Assembly (NCBI GenBank): GCA_001898415.1
Contig: MKTU01000017.1
Location: 88,543-152,542 of the forward strand
Reading direction: 5' to 3'
From: Rhodanobacter sp. 67-28
GTDB taxonomy: Bacteria; Pseudomonadota; Gammaproteobacteria; Xanthomonadales; Rhodanobacteraceae
Length of the DNA: 64,000 nt
Of this stretch, positions 51,728-59,097 are shown piece by piece. Both the position numbers and the translations under genes were made by a program. Under the pieces are notes generated by a model that ran no database searches, was not told the DNA's origin, and worked only from the letters and a program-made list of their open reading frames with translations. Numbering within the stretch: the stretch's first letter is position 1; each line of letters starts with the position of its first letter.

Positions 51728-52686
51728 CACTGCTTCTCCAGCGTGTGGAGGTAGGCCACGATGGCGTTGACTTCTTCGGTCTTGAGCAGGGTGTCGTAGG
51801 CCGGCATCACGCCCGGCGGATAACCGGCCACGATCTTCGCGTTCGGCTGGCGGATCGACTCGGCCAGGTAGGCGTCGTCGGCGGTGACCTTGCTGCCGTC
51901 GGCCAGGCTCACGCTGGATTCGTACAGGCCGCCCCAGCCCGGCCCCACCAGTCGCTTGTCGTCGCTGGCGTGGCAGGCCACGCAGCCGTAGTCCTTGACC
52001 AGTTGCGCGCCGAGCGCGGCGGGATCGCTGGCCGCTGCCGGCTTCGCCGCGGCGGCGGGCGCGGCCTGCGCCAGTGCGACGGTGCCGTGCGCCAACTGCA
52101 GGCGGCGATCCAGCGTGCCGGCCTCGACCTTCGGCGGCCAGCCCTCGGTGTTCATCGCCGAGGTGTACTTGAGGTAGGCGATCAGCTGGCCGATCTCGTC
52201 CTTGCTCAGCGGCAGGTTCGGCATCAGCGTGGTGCCGCCGCCGCGTCGCTGGATGCGGGCTGCCGCGCCGGGATACTTCTGCAGGTAGGCGTCGATGGTG
52301 TCGGTGCCGGTGCCGGCGTGCTGGTTCGGATCAAGCAGCTGGGCGCGCACTGCCGCCTCGGTCGGCCAGCCGCCGGCCGAGGGCAGGAACGCCGCCAGCC
52401 ACGCCGGTCCGGCGTGCTTGTACACCTCGGTGAGGTCCGGCCCCAGATAGGCGCCGTTGCCGACCATGGTGTGGCAGCCCATGCAGTTGTAGGCCTGGAA
52501 CACGCGCTTGCCGTCGTTGGCCTGGTACGGGCCGAAGCTCACCGTGTCGGGGGTGGCCTGCCCGCGCGAGGGCAGGAAGGAGAACACCGACAAGGCGATG
52601 AAGATCAGCGCCATGAGGCCCAGCAAAACCAGCGCGGCGCGGCGCCGCGGTTTTTCGCAACTGCTGTCACCCGATCCGCAGCTCAT
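51727..52686 (-). CDS. norC: Diheme NorC-like cytochrome c subunit
   Basis: Membrane-anchored cytochrome of 319 residues and electron-entry subunit for NorB. A helix at about 16-37 is followed by the NorC signature AYNCMGCHTMVGNGAYLGPDLTEVYK with heme site C68-H72 and a Met candidate in TLMPNLPL. After an Ala/Pro linker (about 200-225) comes a second cytochrome c domain with heme site CVACH (C235-H239) and a Met in GVMPAYDTLL. Ordinary NorC has about 150 residues and one heme, so this is a fused diheme version. Coupled to the 83-residue gene upstream by ATGA. Confidence 0.9.
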   Translation of the reverse strand: MSCGSGDSSCEKPRRRAALVLLGLMALIFIALSVFSFLPSRGQATPDTVSFGPYQANDGKRVFQAYNCMGCHTMVGNGAYLGPDLTEVYKHAGPAWLAAFLPSAGGWPTEAAVRAQLLDPNQHAGTGTDTIDAYLQKYPGAAARIQRRGGGTTLMPNLPLSKDEIGQLIAYLKYTSAMNTEGWPPKVEAGTLDRRLQLAHGTVALAQAAPAAAAKPAAASDPAALGAQLVKDYGCVACHASDDKRLVGPGWGGLYESSVSLADGSKVTADDAYLAESIRQPNAKIVAGYPPGVMPAYDTLLKTEEVNAIVAYLHTLEKQ

Positions 52687-52934
52687 GGCCGGCTCCCCTT
52701 GTCGTCGACGGAAGGCGGCGTGGCCTGGGTGTCGTGCAGGAACAGGATGCGCAGGCTGCCGATGAACACGTAGAACACGTACACCGCCAGCACGAAGCCG
52801 ACGGCGAAGTAGATCCACCAGGCGAGCTGCGATTCGGGCCAGTACTCGAAGTCGCGCCAGAATGGCCAGGACAGCCAGAACGCCGCCACGCAGGCCAGCA
52901 CCGAAAGCGTCAGATCCGAAATCCGCTGCGACAT
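52683..52934 (-). CDS. Small membrane protein leading the nor operon
   Basis: Protein of 83 residues with two predicted helices (about 9-25, SVLACVAAFWLSWPFW, and 40-63, WIYFAVGFVLAVYVFYVFIGSL). I do not recognise a family. It is the first gene of the operon, has a strong ribosome site (GGGGAG) and overlaps norC by ATGA, so it is likely a small accessory or assembly subunit of this NO reductase. No cysteines or heme motif. Confidence 0.75.
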   Translation of the reverse strand: MSQRISDLTLSVLACVAAFWLSWPFWRDFEYWPESQLAWWIYFAVGFVLAVYVFYVFIGSLRILFLHDTQATPPSVDDKGSRP

Positions 52935-53024
52935 GCGATTCTCCCCTACGGTCGGTTCGAGCCTTGCCGGGAAATCTCGTACACCGCGCGTCCCTCCCCC
53001 GAGGACTCCGCGTCAGTCGTGCCG

Positions 53025-53066
53025 ACTATAGGAAGGGCGGCAGGCGCCGCCTTTGATCCAGGTCAA
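53025..53066 (-). promoter_or_regulatory. FNR/DNR promoter of the nor operon
   Basis: The box TTGATCCAGGTCAA (53053-53066) and a minus-strand -10 TATAGT (53025-53030) are separated by exactly 22 bases, the class II FNR arrangement with the box centred at -41.5. Transcription should start near 53018, giving a leader of about 85 bases to the ATG at 52934. This is the best promoter in the window. A GGGAATCG-type repeat unit lies just behind it at 53099. Confidence 0.85.
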
Positions 53067-53129
53067 GCGAAGCGGCGTTTGCATGCCGCAGTGGCTGGAA
53101 TCGGGAATCGCAAATCACGGGAGCGCTAC

Positions 53130-53684
53130 TCAGTCGCCTGGCTCCGTGCCGCTGCCGGACTGCAGGATGCGTCGACGCACGCGCTGTTCTTCCGCCGGGC
53201 TGATCAGCCCTTCGTCCAGCAACTCCTGCAGCACTTGCAGCTGACGCAGGCGTCGTTGCGGCAAGGTTTGCGGCGACGCGGGGGGCTGCGCCGCCGTTGG
53301 TGCCGAAGTCGGTGCCGGGCGCGGCGCCGGCGCCGTTCTTGCGGCGACGCAATCCAGGCGCAGGTGCAGATCCTGCTTGAGATCGCCCAGTGTCACGCGG
53401 TGCTGCAGCGGTTCGCAGCCGGCGTGGCGCAGCGTGACCGTGCCGTAGAGCGCGGCGCGCGCATCCGGGTAGTTGTTCGGGTAGATGTCGCGCTCGCTGA
53501 CGGTCAGCGGCGTGGTGCCGGCAATGCCGCCGATCAGTTCGACCTCGGCCGCCGAGGGTGTCGACTCGATGCGCAGCGTGCCGACCTGCAGCGCCTGCGC
53601 GTGCACGCCGGCACTGGTGGCAAACAGCAGCACGGCCGCGCCGGCGTGTACGCGTGATCGTATCGGGTGGCCGTGGGCGTGCAT
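53130..53684 (-). CDS. Exported PEGA-like/SHOCT-like protein
   Basis: Periplasmic or outer-membrane-associated protein of 184 residues with a signal peptide (GAAVLLFATSAGVHA-QA). The first part resembles a PEGA-type beta domain (GTLRIESTPSAAEVELIGGIAGTTPLTV ... YGTVTLRHAGCEPLQHRVTL). A Pro/Ala-rich linker leads to a C-terminal helix pair RLRQLQVLQELLDEGLISPAEEQRVRRRIL that looks like a SHOCT oligomerisation motif. Function unknown. It starts 1 base after the stop of the Cyc2-like gene, so the two form an operon. Confidence 0.65.
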   Translation of the reverse strand: MHAHGHPIRSRVHAGAAVLLFATSAGVHAQALQVGTLRIESTPSAAEVELIGGIAGTTPLTVSERDIYPNNYPDARAALYGTVTLRHAGCEPLQHRVTLGDLKQDLHLRLDCVAARTAPAPRPAPTSAPTAAQPPASPQTLPQRRLRQLQVLQELLDEGLISPAEEQRVRRRILQSGSGTEPGD

Positions 53685-53685
53685 G

Positions 53686-55074
53686 TCAGAACGCGGTGTC
53701 GAAGCCGAAGAGGATGTAGTTTTCGCGGCTCAAGTGGCCGGTGAAGTAGGGGCCGGTCGGCTGGGTCTTGTTCTTGAAATCGACGTTGAGCTCGATGATG
53801 CCCTTGACGTTGCGCATGAAGTAGTACGACGCGGTCAGGCTCAGGCTGTTGATGTCGATGCCTTCGTAGATGGTGTTGGTGCGCGCGAGGTCGCCGGCGC
53901 TGGCGCGGTTGTACAGTGCCGAGAACGCCCAGCGGTCATTGGGAATCCAGTCCACGCCGGCGAAGCCGCCGCTCCAGCGATAGTTGCGCGTGGGATCGGC
54001 ATCGAGAAAACCGTCCCAGCTGTTCCACAGGTACTGCGCGTACCAGTGGATATCGGCACCGGTGTCGCCGGACGCGTCGAGGCCGACGATGCGTTTGTCG
54101 GTGTTGCGCTGGCTCGTGTCCATGCCGGCCGGGCCGGCGGCGCCGTGCTGCTTGCCCACGGCGCCGAAGACGCCCACGGCCACCGGGCCGATGTCGGTAT
54201 CGATGTGGGCGAAGGTGGTTTTGGAGCTGTCGTTGTCGAACATCCGATCCGGCCGCGAATAGCCGGCGCCGTTGATCTTGAAGTTGTCGGTGATGCCGTT
54301 GCCGTTGGTGAAGCCGAGGTCGATGCCGAACGGCCCGACGTCACGGTCGAACAGCACGCCGCGATCGTAAGTGATGCCAGCCATGCGGTAGACCATGTAG
54401 TCCTGGAACGGCAGGCGGATCTCGCGCGGGAACATCGAGTCGGACAGCGAGAACTGGCCGAGCATCATGCCGATGCCGCTGCCGAGAATGTCGGCGTGGC
54501 GGAACCAGGCGTCCTCCACCACGACCTCGCCGTTGCCGCCCTTCTCCGCCATGATCGCGTAGAAGTAGTAGGTGATGTCCTTGCTCAGCGGCGCGCTGGA
54601 CAGCAGCTTGAGCAGGTACGGCGACTGGAAGTCGGTCGGCGCGGACTGGCGCGCGCCGCTGACCGGGTCGATCGCCTTGCCCTGGCGGGCCTGCACATAG
54701 GCCTGGGCGCGGATGGCCAGCGGCACGTGGTCGGGCAGCGCGAGGCGGTCGTCGCCGAGCTGGGCGGCGGTTTCCATCCAGTTCGGCAGGCGCATGTTGT
54801 TCGCGATGAACACTTCGCCGAACTTGTTGAGGCGCGGGAAGGCGGAGTGGCAGGCGGCGCAGCTGAGGTTGTAGCGGCGCGCGAACTCCGGCATCGCGGA
54901 GGCGTCCTGCGCCGGCAGCAGCGCCAGCCATGCGCTCAGCAGCAACAGCGGCACGCTGCGCAGCGTCGCGCAGAACAGGCGCCGGCACGTCGGTCGATCG
55001 CAGGGCGATGACGCGACCCGTCCGCCATCGGCGTCGTGCCGCGCAGGAAAGTCCAGGATGGCGGTCCGTTTCAT
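53686..55074 (-). CDS. Cyc2-like fused monoheme cytochrome-porin
   Basis: Outer-membrane protein of 462 residues. After a signal sequence ending near ASA, the mature N-terminus reads MPEFARRYNLSCAACHSAFPRLNKFGEVF, with one heme c site (C72, C75, H76). The PxFAR before the heme and the FPxLNxFGxxF after it are the pattern of Cyc2, the outer-membrane iron oxidase whose small heme domain plugs a 16-strand porin. The remaining 380 residues alternate as beta strands and end in NYILFGFDTAF, with the C-terminal Phe of an outer-membrane barrel. No other hemes. Iron oxidation is not proven; members of the wider family may serve other extracellular electron donors. FNR box upstream, nor operon downstream. 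Confidence 0.78.
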   Translation of the reverse strand: MKRTAILDFPARHDADGGRVASSPCDRPTCRRLFCATLRSVPLLLLSAWLALLPAQDASAMPEFARRYNLSCAACHSAFPRLNKFGEVFIANNMRLPNWMETAAQLGDDRLALPDHVPLAIRAQAYVQARQGKAIDPVSGARQSAPTDFQSPYLLKLLSSAPLSKDITYYFYAIMAEKGGNGEVVVEDAWFRHADILGSGIGMMLGQFSLSDSMFPREIRLPFQDYMVYRMAGITYDRGVLFDRDVGPFGIDLGFTNGNGITDNFKINGAGYSRPDRMFDNDSSKTTFAHIDTDIGPVAVGVFGAVGKQHGAAGPAGMDTSQRNTDKRIVGLDASGDTGADIHWYAQYLWNSWDGFLDADPTRNYRWSGGFAGVDWIPNDRWAFSALYNRASAGDLARTNTIYEGIDINSLSLTASYYFMRNVKGIIELNVDFKNKTQPTGPYFTGHLSRENYILFGFDTAF

Positions 55075-55153
55075 CACACGTTGCTCCCGAGGCCGTGGGC
55101 GCCGAGCGAGCGACGGAGCACGTGCCAGCCGGCTCCGCTCGCGCGGCACAACC

Positions 55154-55194
55154 AGTCTAGGGTGGCGTGGATTGGCGGATTTGACGCACGTCAA
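55154..55194 (-). promoter_or_regulatory. FNR/DNR promoter of the Cyc2-like gene
   Basis: Box TTGACGCACGTCAA (55181-55194) and minus-strand TAGACT (55154-55159) are 21 bases apart. Box centre 113 bases before the ATG at 55074. No other gene lies in the 155-base gap 55075-55229. Confidence 0.75.
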
Positions 55195-55229
55195 CCACGA
55201 AGCGTGTTGTCCGATGGAGCGTCAGCTCA

Positions 55230-56621
55230 TCAGTCGATCTTGATCGGCTCGTGCAGCCCCGGCAGCTGGCAGGCAAGGCCGCGCGCTTGGAGCACATCGC
55301 GCATCACCTGCATGCCGCGGCCGTATTCGCCGTGCACCAGGAACACCTTGCGTCGCGGCGCTTCGCCCAGCCAGTCCAGCAGGGTGGGCTGGTCGGCGTG
55401 GGCGGAGAAGCCGTTGATCGTCCACACCTGCGCGCGCACCGGGATCTCCTCGTTGAACACGCGCACGCTGGGCGCGCCATCGATGATCCGCCGCGCCAGC
55501 GTGCCTTCCGCGGCATAGCCGACGAACACCACGCTGCAGCGCTCGCGCCACAGGTTGTGCTTGAGATGGTGGCGCACGCGCCCGCCGTTGCACATGCCCG
55601 AGCCGGCCAGGATGATCGCGCCGCCGTCGACGTTGTTGATCGCCATCGACTCGGCCGTACCGCGGGTGAAATGCAGGCCGGGCATGGCGAACGGGTCGCC
55701 GTGTTGCAGTTCGTCCAGGAAGCCGTCGTCGAAGCATTCCGGGTGGCGGCGGAAGATCTCGGTGGCGGAAATCGCCATCGGCGAATCGAGGAACACCCGC
55801 ACGTGCGGCGGGATCGCGCCGGCCGCGATGCCGCGGTGCAGGTAGTACAGGATTTCCTGGGTGCGTTCCAGCGCGAAGGTGGGGATCACCACGTTGCCGC
55901 GCCGGTTCACCGTGTCGCGGATGGCACGGTACATCTCGTCCACCGAATCGGGCACCGAGCGGTGCGGGCGGTCGCCGTAGGTGCTTTCCATCACCACGTA
56001 GTCGGCGGGTGGGGCAGGCGTTGGATCGCGCAGCAGCGGGCGCCCCGGGTTGCCGAGGTCGCCGGAAAACAGCATGCGCCGGGGCTGGCCGCCGTCGTCG
56101 ATCTGCAGCAGGATCGAGGCCGAGCCGAGGATGTGGCCGGCATCGAGAAAGCGCGCGCTGATGCCCTCGACAACGGGAACCGCATCGCCGTAGCCGACAT
56201 CCGGGCCGAAGAAGTCCAGCGCGTGCAGGGCGTCGTCCAGCGTGTACAGCGGCGGTGCCACCACGTCGCCGCGGCGGTTGTTGCGCTGCGCGCGGCGCGC
56301 GTCCTCTTCCTGCAGGCCGGCGGCGTCCAGCAGCACCACCCGCGCCAGTTCGCGGGTGGCGGCGGTGGTGAGGATGCGGCCGCGGAAACCCCGCCGCACC
56401 AGCAGCGGGATGCGCCCGCAATGGTCGAGGTGGGCGTGGGTGAGCAGCAGCACGTCGATGCCGGCCGGGTCGAAGCCGAACGGCTCGGCGTTGGCGCGCT
56501 CGACCTCCTCGCTGCCCTGGAACATGCCGCAGTCGATCAGCACGCGGCGATCGTTGCAGGTGATCAGGTGGCACGAACCGGTGACCTGCTTGGCGGCACC
56601 GTGGCAGCTGTAGATGAGCAT
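55230..56621 (-). CDS. Metallo-beta-lactamase beta-CASP RNA-processing family protein
   Basis: Zinc enzyme of 463 residues of the CPSF73/RNase J-like MBL-beta-CASP class. Zinc motifs: THAHLDHCG (H62, H64, D66, H67), DAGHILGSA and FSGDLG; beta-CASP motifs: ALERTQEILYYL, VRVFLDSPMA and the C-terminal INGFSAHADQPTLLDWL, VFLVHGE. The family cleaves RNA, 5' to 3' or endonucleolytically. ATG 56621 follows GAGGAAACG. It has its own FNR box, so RNA turnover may be adjusted at low oxygen. The gene ends just before the Cyc2-like promoter. Confidence 0.85.
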   Translation of the reverse strand: MLIYSCHGAAKQVTGSCHLITCNDRRVLIDCGMFQGSEEVERANAEPFGFDPAGIDVLLLTHAHLDHCGRIPLLVRRGFRGRILTTAATRELARVVLLDAAGLQEEDARRAQRNNRRGDVVAPPLYTLDDALHALDFFGPDVGYGDAVPVVEGISARFLDAGHILGSASILLQIDDGGQPRRMLFSGDLGNPGRPLLRDPTPAPPADYVVMESTYGDRPHRSVPDSVDEMYRAIRDTVNRRGNVVIPTFALERTQEILYYLHRGIAAGAIPPHVRVFLDSPMAISATEIFRRHPECFDDGFLDELQHGDPFAMPGLHFTRGTAESMAINNVDGGAIILAGSGMCNGGRVRHHLKHNLWRERCSVVFVGYAAEGTLARRIIDGAPSVRVFNEEIPVRAQVWTINGFSAHADQPTLLDWLGEAPRRKVFLVHGEYGRGMQVMRDVLQARGLACQLPGLHEPIKID

Positions 56622-56681
56622 CGTTTCCTCGGGGGTGCGGGCGACTGGCGCAGACTCTGGCAGGACAGGCCAGCCGCCGGG

Positions 56682-56695
56682 TTGATCGTCGTCAA
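56682..56695. promoter_or_regulatory. FNR/DNR box of the MBL-beta-CASP gene
   Basis: TTGATCGTCGTCAA, centred 67 bases before the ATG at 56621. On the minus strand CAGAGT (56654-56659) lies 22 bases from the box as a possible -10. The divergent GGDEF gene starts at 56773 and could also be affected. Confidence 0.7.
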
Positions 56696-56772
56696 GTCGG
56701 GGCACCCGCCGAGCATGTCATGGTGGGCCTGATGCCGTCGTACGGCCCGACCCGCGGCAGGCTTGCCGGAAT

Positions 56773-58206
56773 ATGGGGGTGGCGATGATCACCGTGCCGT
56801 TCCATCACGATATCGGCGTCGTGCGGGTGTTCCTGCGCTTCTCGCGTGCGGCAGCGCTGTTGATCTGCGTGGCGGCGCTGGTCGTGCTGGTCGGCTGGTG
56901 GTGGCAATGGCCGCTGCTGACCACGATGTGGCCGGGGCAGCCGGCGATGACCGCGAACGCGGCGGTCGGCTTCGTGTTGTCCGGCGGCTCGCTGCTGCTC
57001 AGCCAACACCCGGCGCCGTCGTGGTCGAGCGTCGGTCGCTGGCTGTCGCTGGGCGTGCTGGCACTCGGTGCGGTGACGTTGGCGGAGCATCTGTGGCTGG
57101 TCGACTTGCACATCGATCACCTCATCGCGGCACTGTCGACGCGCGACCCCGCGGGTTGGCCCGGGCGCATGGCCGAACCGGTCGCGGCGGGTTTCGTGCT
57201 GCTGGGCGGGTTGGGTCTGCTGCTGCCGGCACGACGCTGGCAGAGCCTGCGCGACGCGCTGGCCCTTGGCGTGCTGGCGATCGCGATGAGCGGGCTGGCG
57301 TCCTATGGCATCGCACTGGCCGGCAAGAGCGCCATGTCGTTCGGACGCATGCCGCTGCACTCGACCGTGCTGTTGCTGCTGGCGACGCTCGGCTGGCTGT
57401 GCGCCGCGCCCACGCTGGGGCTGACCCGGGTGGCCACCGCGGACACGCTGGGGGGCGCGCTGGCACGGCGGCTGCTGTTGCCGGCGCTGCTGCTGCCGGC
57501 GGTGTCTGCGTTCGCGTTTGAGTTGCTGCAGTCCTGGCTGGGCCTGCCCGAAGCGCTGGCCTTCGTGTTCGTGGCCCTGTTCAGCGGCGGCGCGGTGGCC
57601 GGGCTGGTGTGGTGGGTGGCCACCCTGTTCGACAAGCTGGAACGGCAGCGCCGCGAAAGCATCGCGTTGCGCAACGATGCCGGCACCGACATCCTCACCG
57701 GGCTGCCCAACCGGCGCGCGCTCGACGAGGCACTGGCCGGCCTGCTGCGCGGGCAGCGCGAGCACGACACCACGTTCTCGCTGCTGATGCTCGACCTGGA
57801 TCGCTTCAAGACCTTCAATGACGACTTCGGCCACCTGGCCGGCGATCAGGTGCTGCGCATCACCGGTCACCTGTTGCGCGCGGCGCTGCGCCCGGCGGAT
57901 ATGGCCGCGCGCTACGGCGGCGAGGAGTTCGTGCTGCTGTTGCCGGGTGCCGACGTGGACGGAGCCAGCGACGTGGCGGCGCGCCTGCTCGACGCGTTCC
58001 GCGATTTCGCGTGGCCGCATCGCAAGGTGACGGTCAGCATCGGCGTGGCGCAGGCGGTCGCTGGCGACGCCGCGGAGGATCTGATCCGGCGCGCCGACTC
58101 CGCGCTCTACGATGCCAAACGCGGGGGACGCGACCGTGTGGTGGCCCTCGCGCTGCCGCCGGCGTCGCGCGCAGGAACCTACCCGCGCGCCGCCTTGGGT
58201 CCTTAA
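56773..58206 (+). CDS. Membrane diguanylate cyclase (GGDEF)
   Basis: Inner-membrane cyclase of 477 residues. An N-terminal region with seven or so helices (about 20-290) may sense a membrane or periplasmic signal; I do not recognise it as MASE1 or another named sensor. The GGDEF domain starts at DILTGLPNRRALDEAL, with active-site GGEEF (382-386) and inhibitory site RPAD (373-376). It should make cyclic di-GMP under product inhibition. Start ATG 56773; ATG 56785 possible. Confidence 0.85.
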   Translation: MGVAMITVPFHHDIGVVRVFLRFSRAAALLICVAALVVLVGWWWQWPLLTTMWPGQPAMTANAAVGFVLSGGSLLLSQHPAPSWSSVGRWLSLGVLALGAVTLAEHLWLVDLHIDHLIAALSTRDPAGWPGRMAEPVAAGFVLLGGLGLLLPARRWQSLRDALALGVLAIAMSGLASYGIALAGKSAMSFGRMPLHSTVLLLLATLGWLCAAPTLGLTRVATADTLGGALARRLLLPALLLPAVSAFAFELLQSWLGLPEALAFVFVALFSGGAVAGLVWWVATLFDKLERQRRESIALRNDAGTDILTGLPNRRALDEALAGLLRGQREHDTTFSLLMLDLDRFKTFNDDFGHLAGDQVLRITGHLLRAALRPADMAARYGGEEFVLLLPGADVDGASDVAARLLDAFRDFAWPHRKVTVSIGVAQAVAGDAAEDLIRRADSALYDAKRGGRDRVVALALPPASRAGTYPRAALGP

Positions 58207-58272
58207 GACCCACGTAAGCCTTCCCGGTTGCAATGCTCCCCAAGGCAATCCTGCCGATACCGGAGACACACC

Positions 58273-58545
58273 ATGAAGCGCATCGTCATCGCCCCGTTGT
58301 TCCTCGCCGCCGCCGTGCTGTCGGCGTCCGCCTTCGCCGCGCCCCAGTGCACCACCGCGCCGCGCGCGCAGTGGCTGACCGAAGCGGCCATGAAGCAGAA
58401 GGTGCTCGACCAGGGCTACACCATCAAAGTGTTCCAGGTCTCGGGCAACTGCTACGAGATCTATGGCAAGGACAAGGCGGGCAGGAACGTGGAGATCTAC
58501 TTCGACCCCACCGACGGCCGCATCGTCAAGAAGAAGGGCGGCTGA
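58273..58545 (+). CDS. Small secreted PepSY-type protein
   Basis: Exported protein of 90 residues with a signal peptide (IAPLFLAAAVLSASAFA-AP). The mature part is one PepSY-like domain (WLTEAAMKQKVLDQGYTIKVFQVSGNCYEIYGKDKAGRNVEIYFDPTDGRIVKKK) with two cysteines that may form a disulfide. Small PepSY proteins beside a cytochrome b561 and an OmpR-type two-component system form a common cluster in gammaproteobacteria. Ribosome site GGAGA lies before the ATG. Confidence 0.82.
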   Translation: MKRIVIAPLFLAAAVLSASAFAAPQCTTAPRAQWLTEAAMKQKVLDQGYTIKVFQVSGNCYEIYGKDKAGRNVEIYFDPTDGRIVKKKGG

Positions 58546-58576
58546 TCATCACCTGACTCGAAGCGAGGACAAGCCC

Positions 58577-59095
58577 ATGAGTGCCATGGTCAAGGTGTGG
58601 GACCCGCTGGTTCGCGTATTCCACTGGACGCTGGCGGGCTTGTTCCTCGCCAACTTTTTCACCGAGGACGGCGAGCTGGTCCACCGCGGGATCGGCTACG
58701 CCGTGCTGGTCCTGCTCGCCGTGCGTTTCGTGTGGGGTTGGGTCGGCACGCGGCACGCGCGCTTCGCCGACTGGGTGCCCGGCCCGCGCCGGCTGCGCGA
58801 CTATTTGCGCGAGCGCCTGGCCGGGCGCTCGCGGCGGCAGCTCGGGCACAACCCGGCGGCCGCCGTGATGATCCTGGCCCTGCTCGTTGGCGTGCTGCTG
58901 GTCGGCGTCACCGGCTGGCTGCAGACCACCGACCGATTCTTCGGGGAGGGCTGGCTGGAGGAGCTGCACGAAGCGCTGGCCTGGGGCGTGCTGGGACTGG
59001 TCGTGCTGCACGTGCTGGCCGCGGTGGGCGAGAGCGTGCATTACGGCGAGAACCTGGTCGCCGCGATGATCCACGGCCGCAAGCGGGCGCCATGA
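58577..59095 (+). CDS. Cytochrome b561-type (Ni/Fe-hydrogenase b-like) membrane protein
   Basis: Four-helix b-type cytochrome of 172 residues. Heme histidines sit in VFHWTLAGLFLANFF, LVHRGIGYAVLVLL, LEELHEALAWGVLGLVVLHVLAAVGESV. The family carries electrons between quinones and periplasmic redox proteins. It follows the PepSY gene by 31 bases (GCGAGGAC as ribosome site) and precedes the two-component genes. It ends 2 bases before a long inverted repeat. Confidence 0.85.
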   Translation: MSAMVKVWDPLVRVFHWTLAGLFLANFFTEDGELVHRGIGYAVLVLLAVRFVWGWVGTRHARFADWVPGPRRLRDYLRERLAGRSRRQLGHNPAAAVMILALLVGVLLVGVTGWLQTTDRFFGEGWLEELHEALAWGVLGLVVLHVLAAVGESVHYGENLVAAMIHGRKRAP

Positions 59096-59097
59096 GC

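Noticed and set aside
53130..53684. A second heme protein partner of the Cyc2-like cytochrome
   Set aside because: No CxxCH motif; the two cysteines are isolated. Kept as an exported PEGA/SHOCT-like protein of unknown role.
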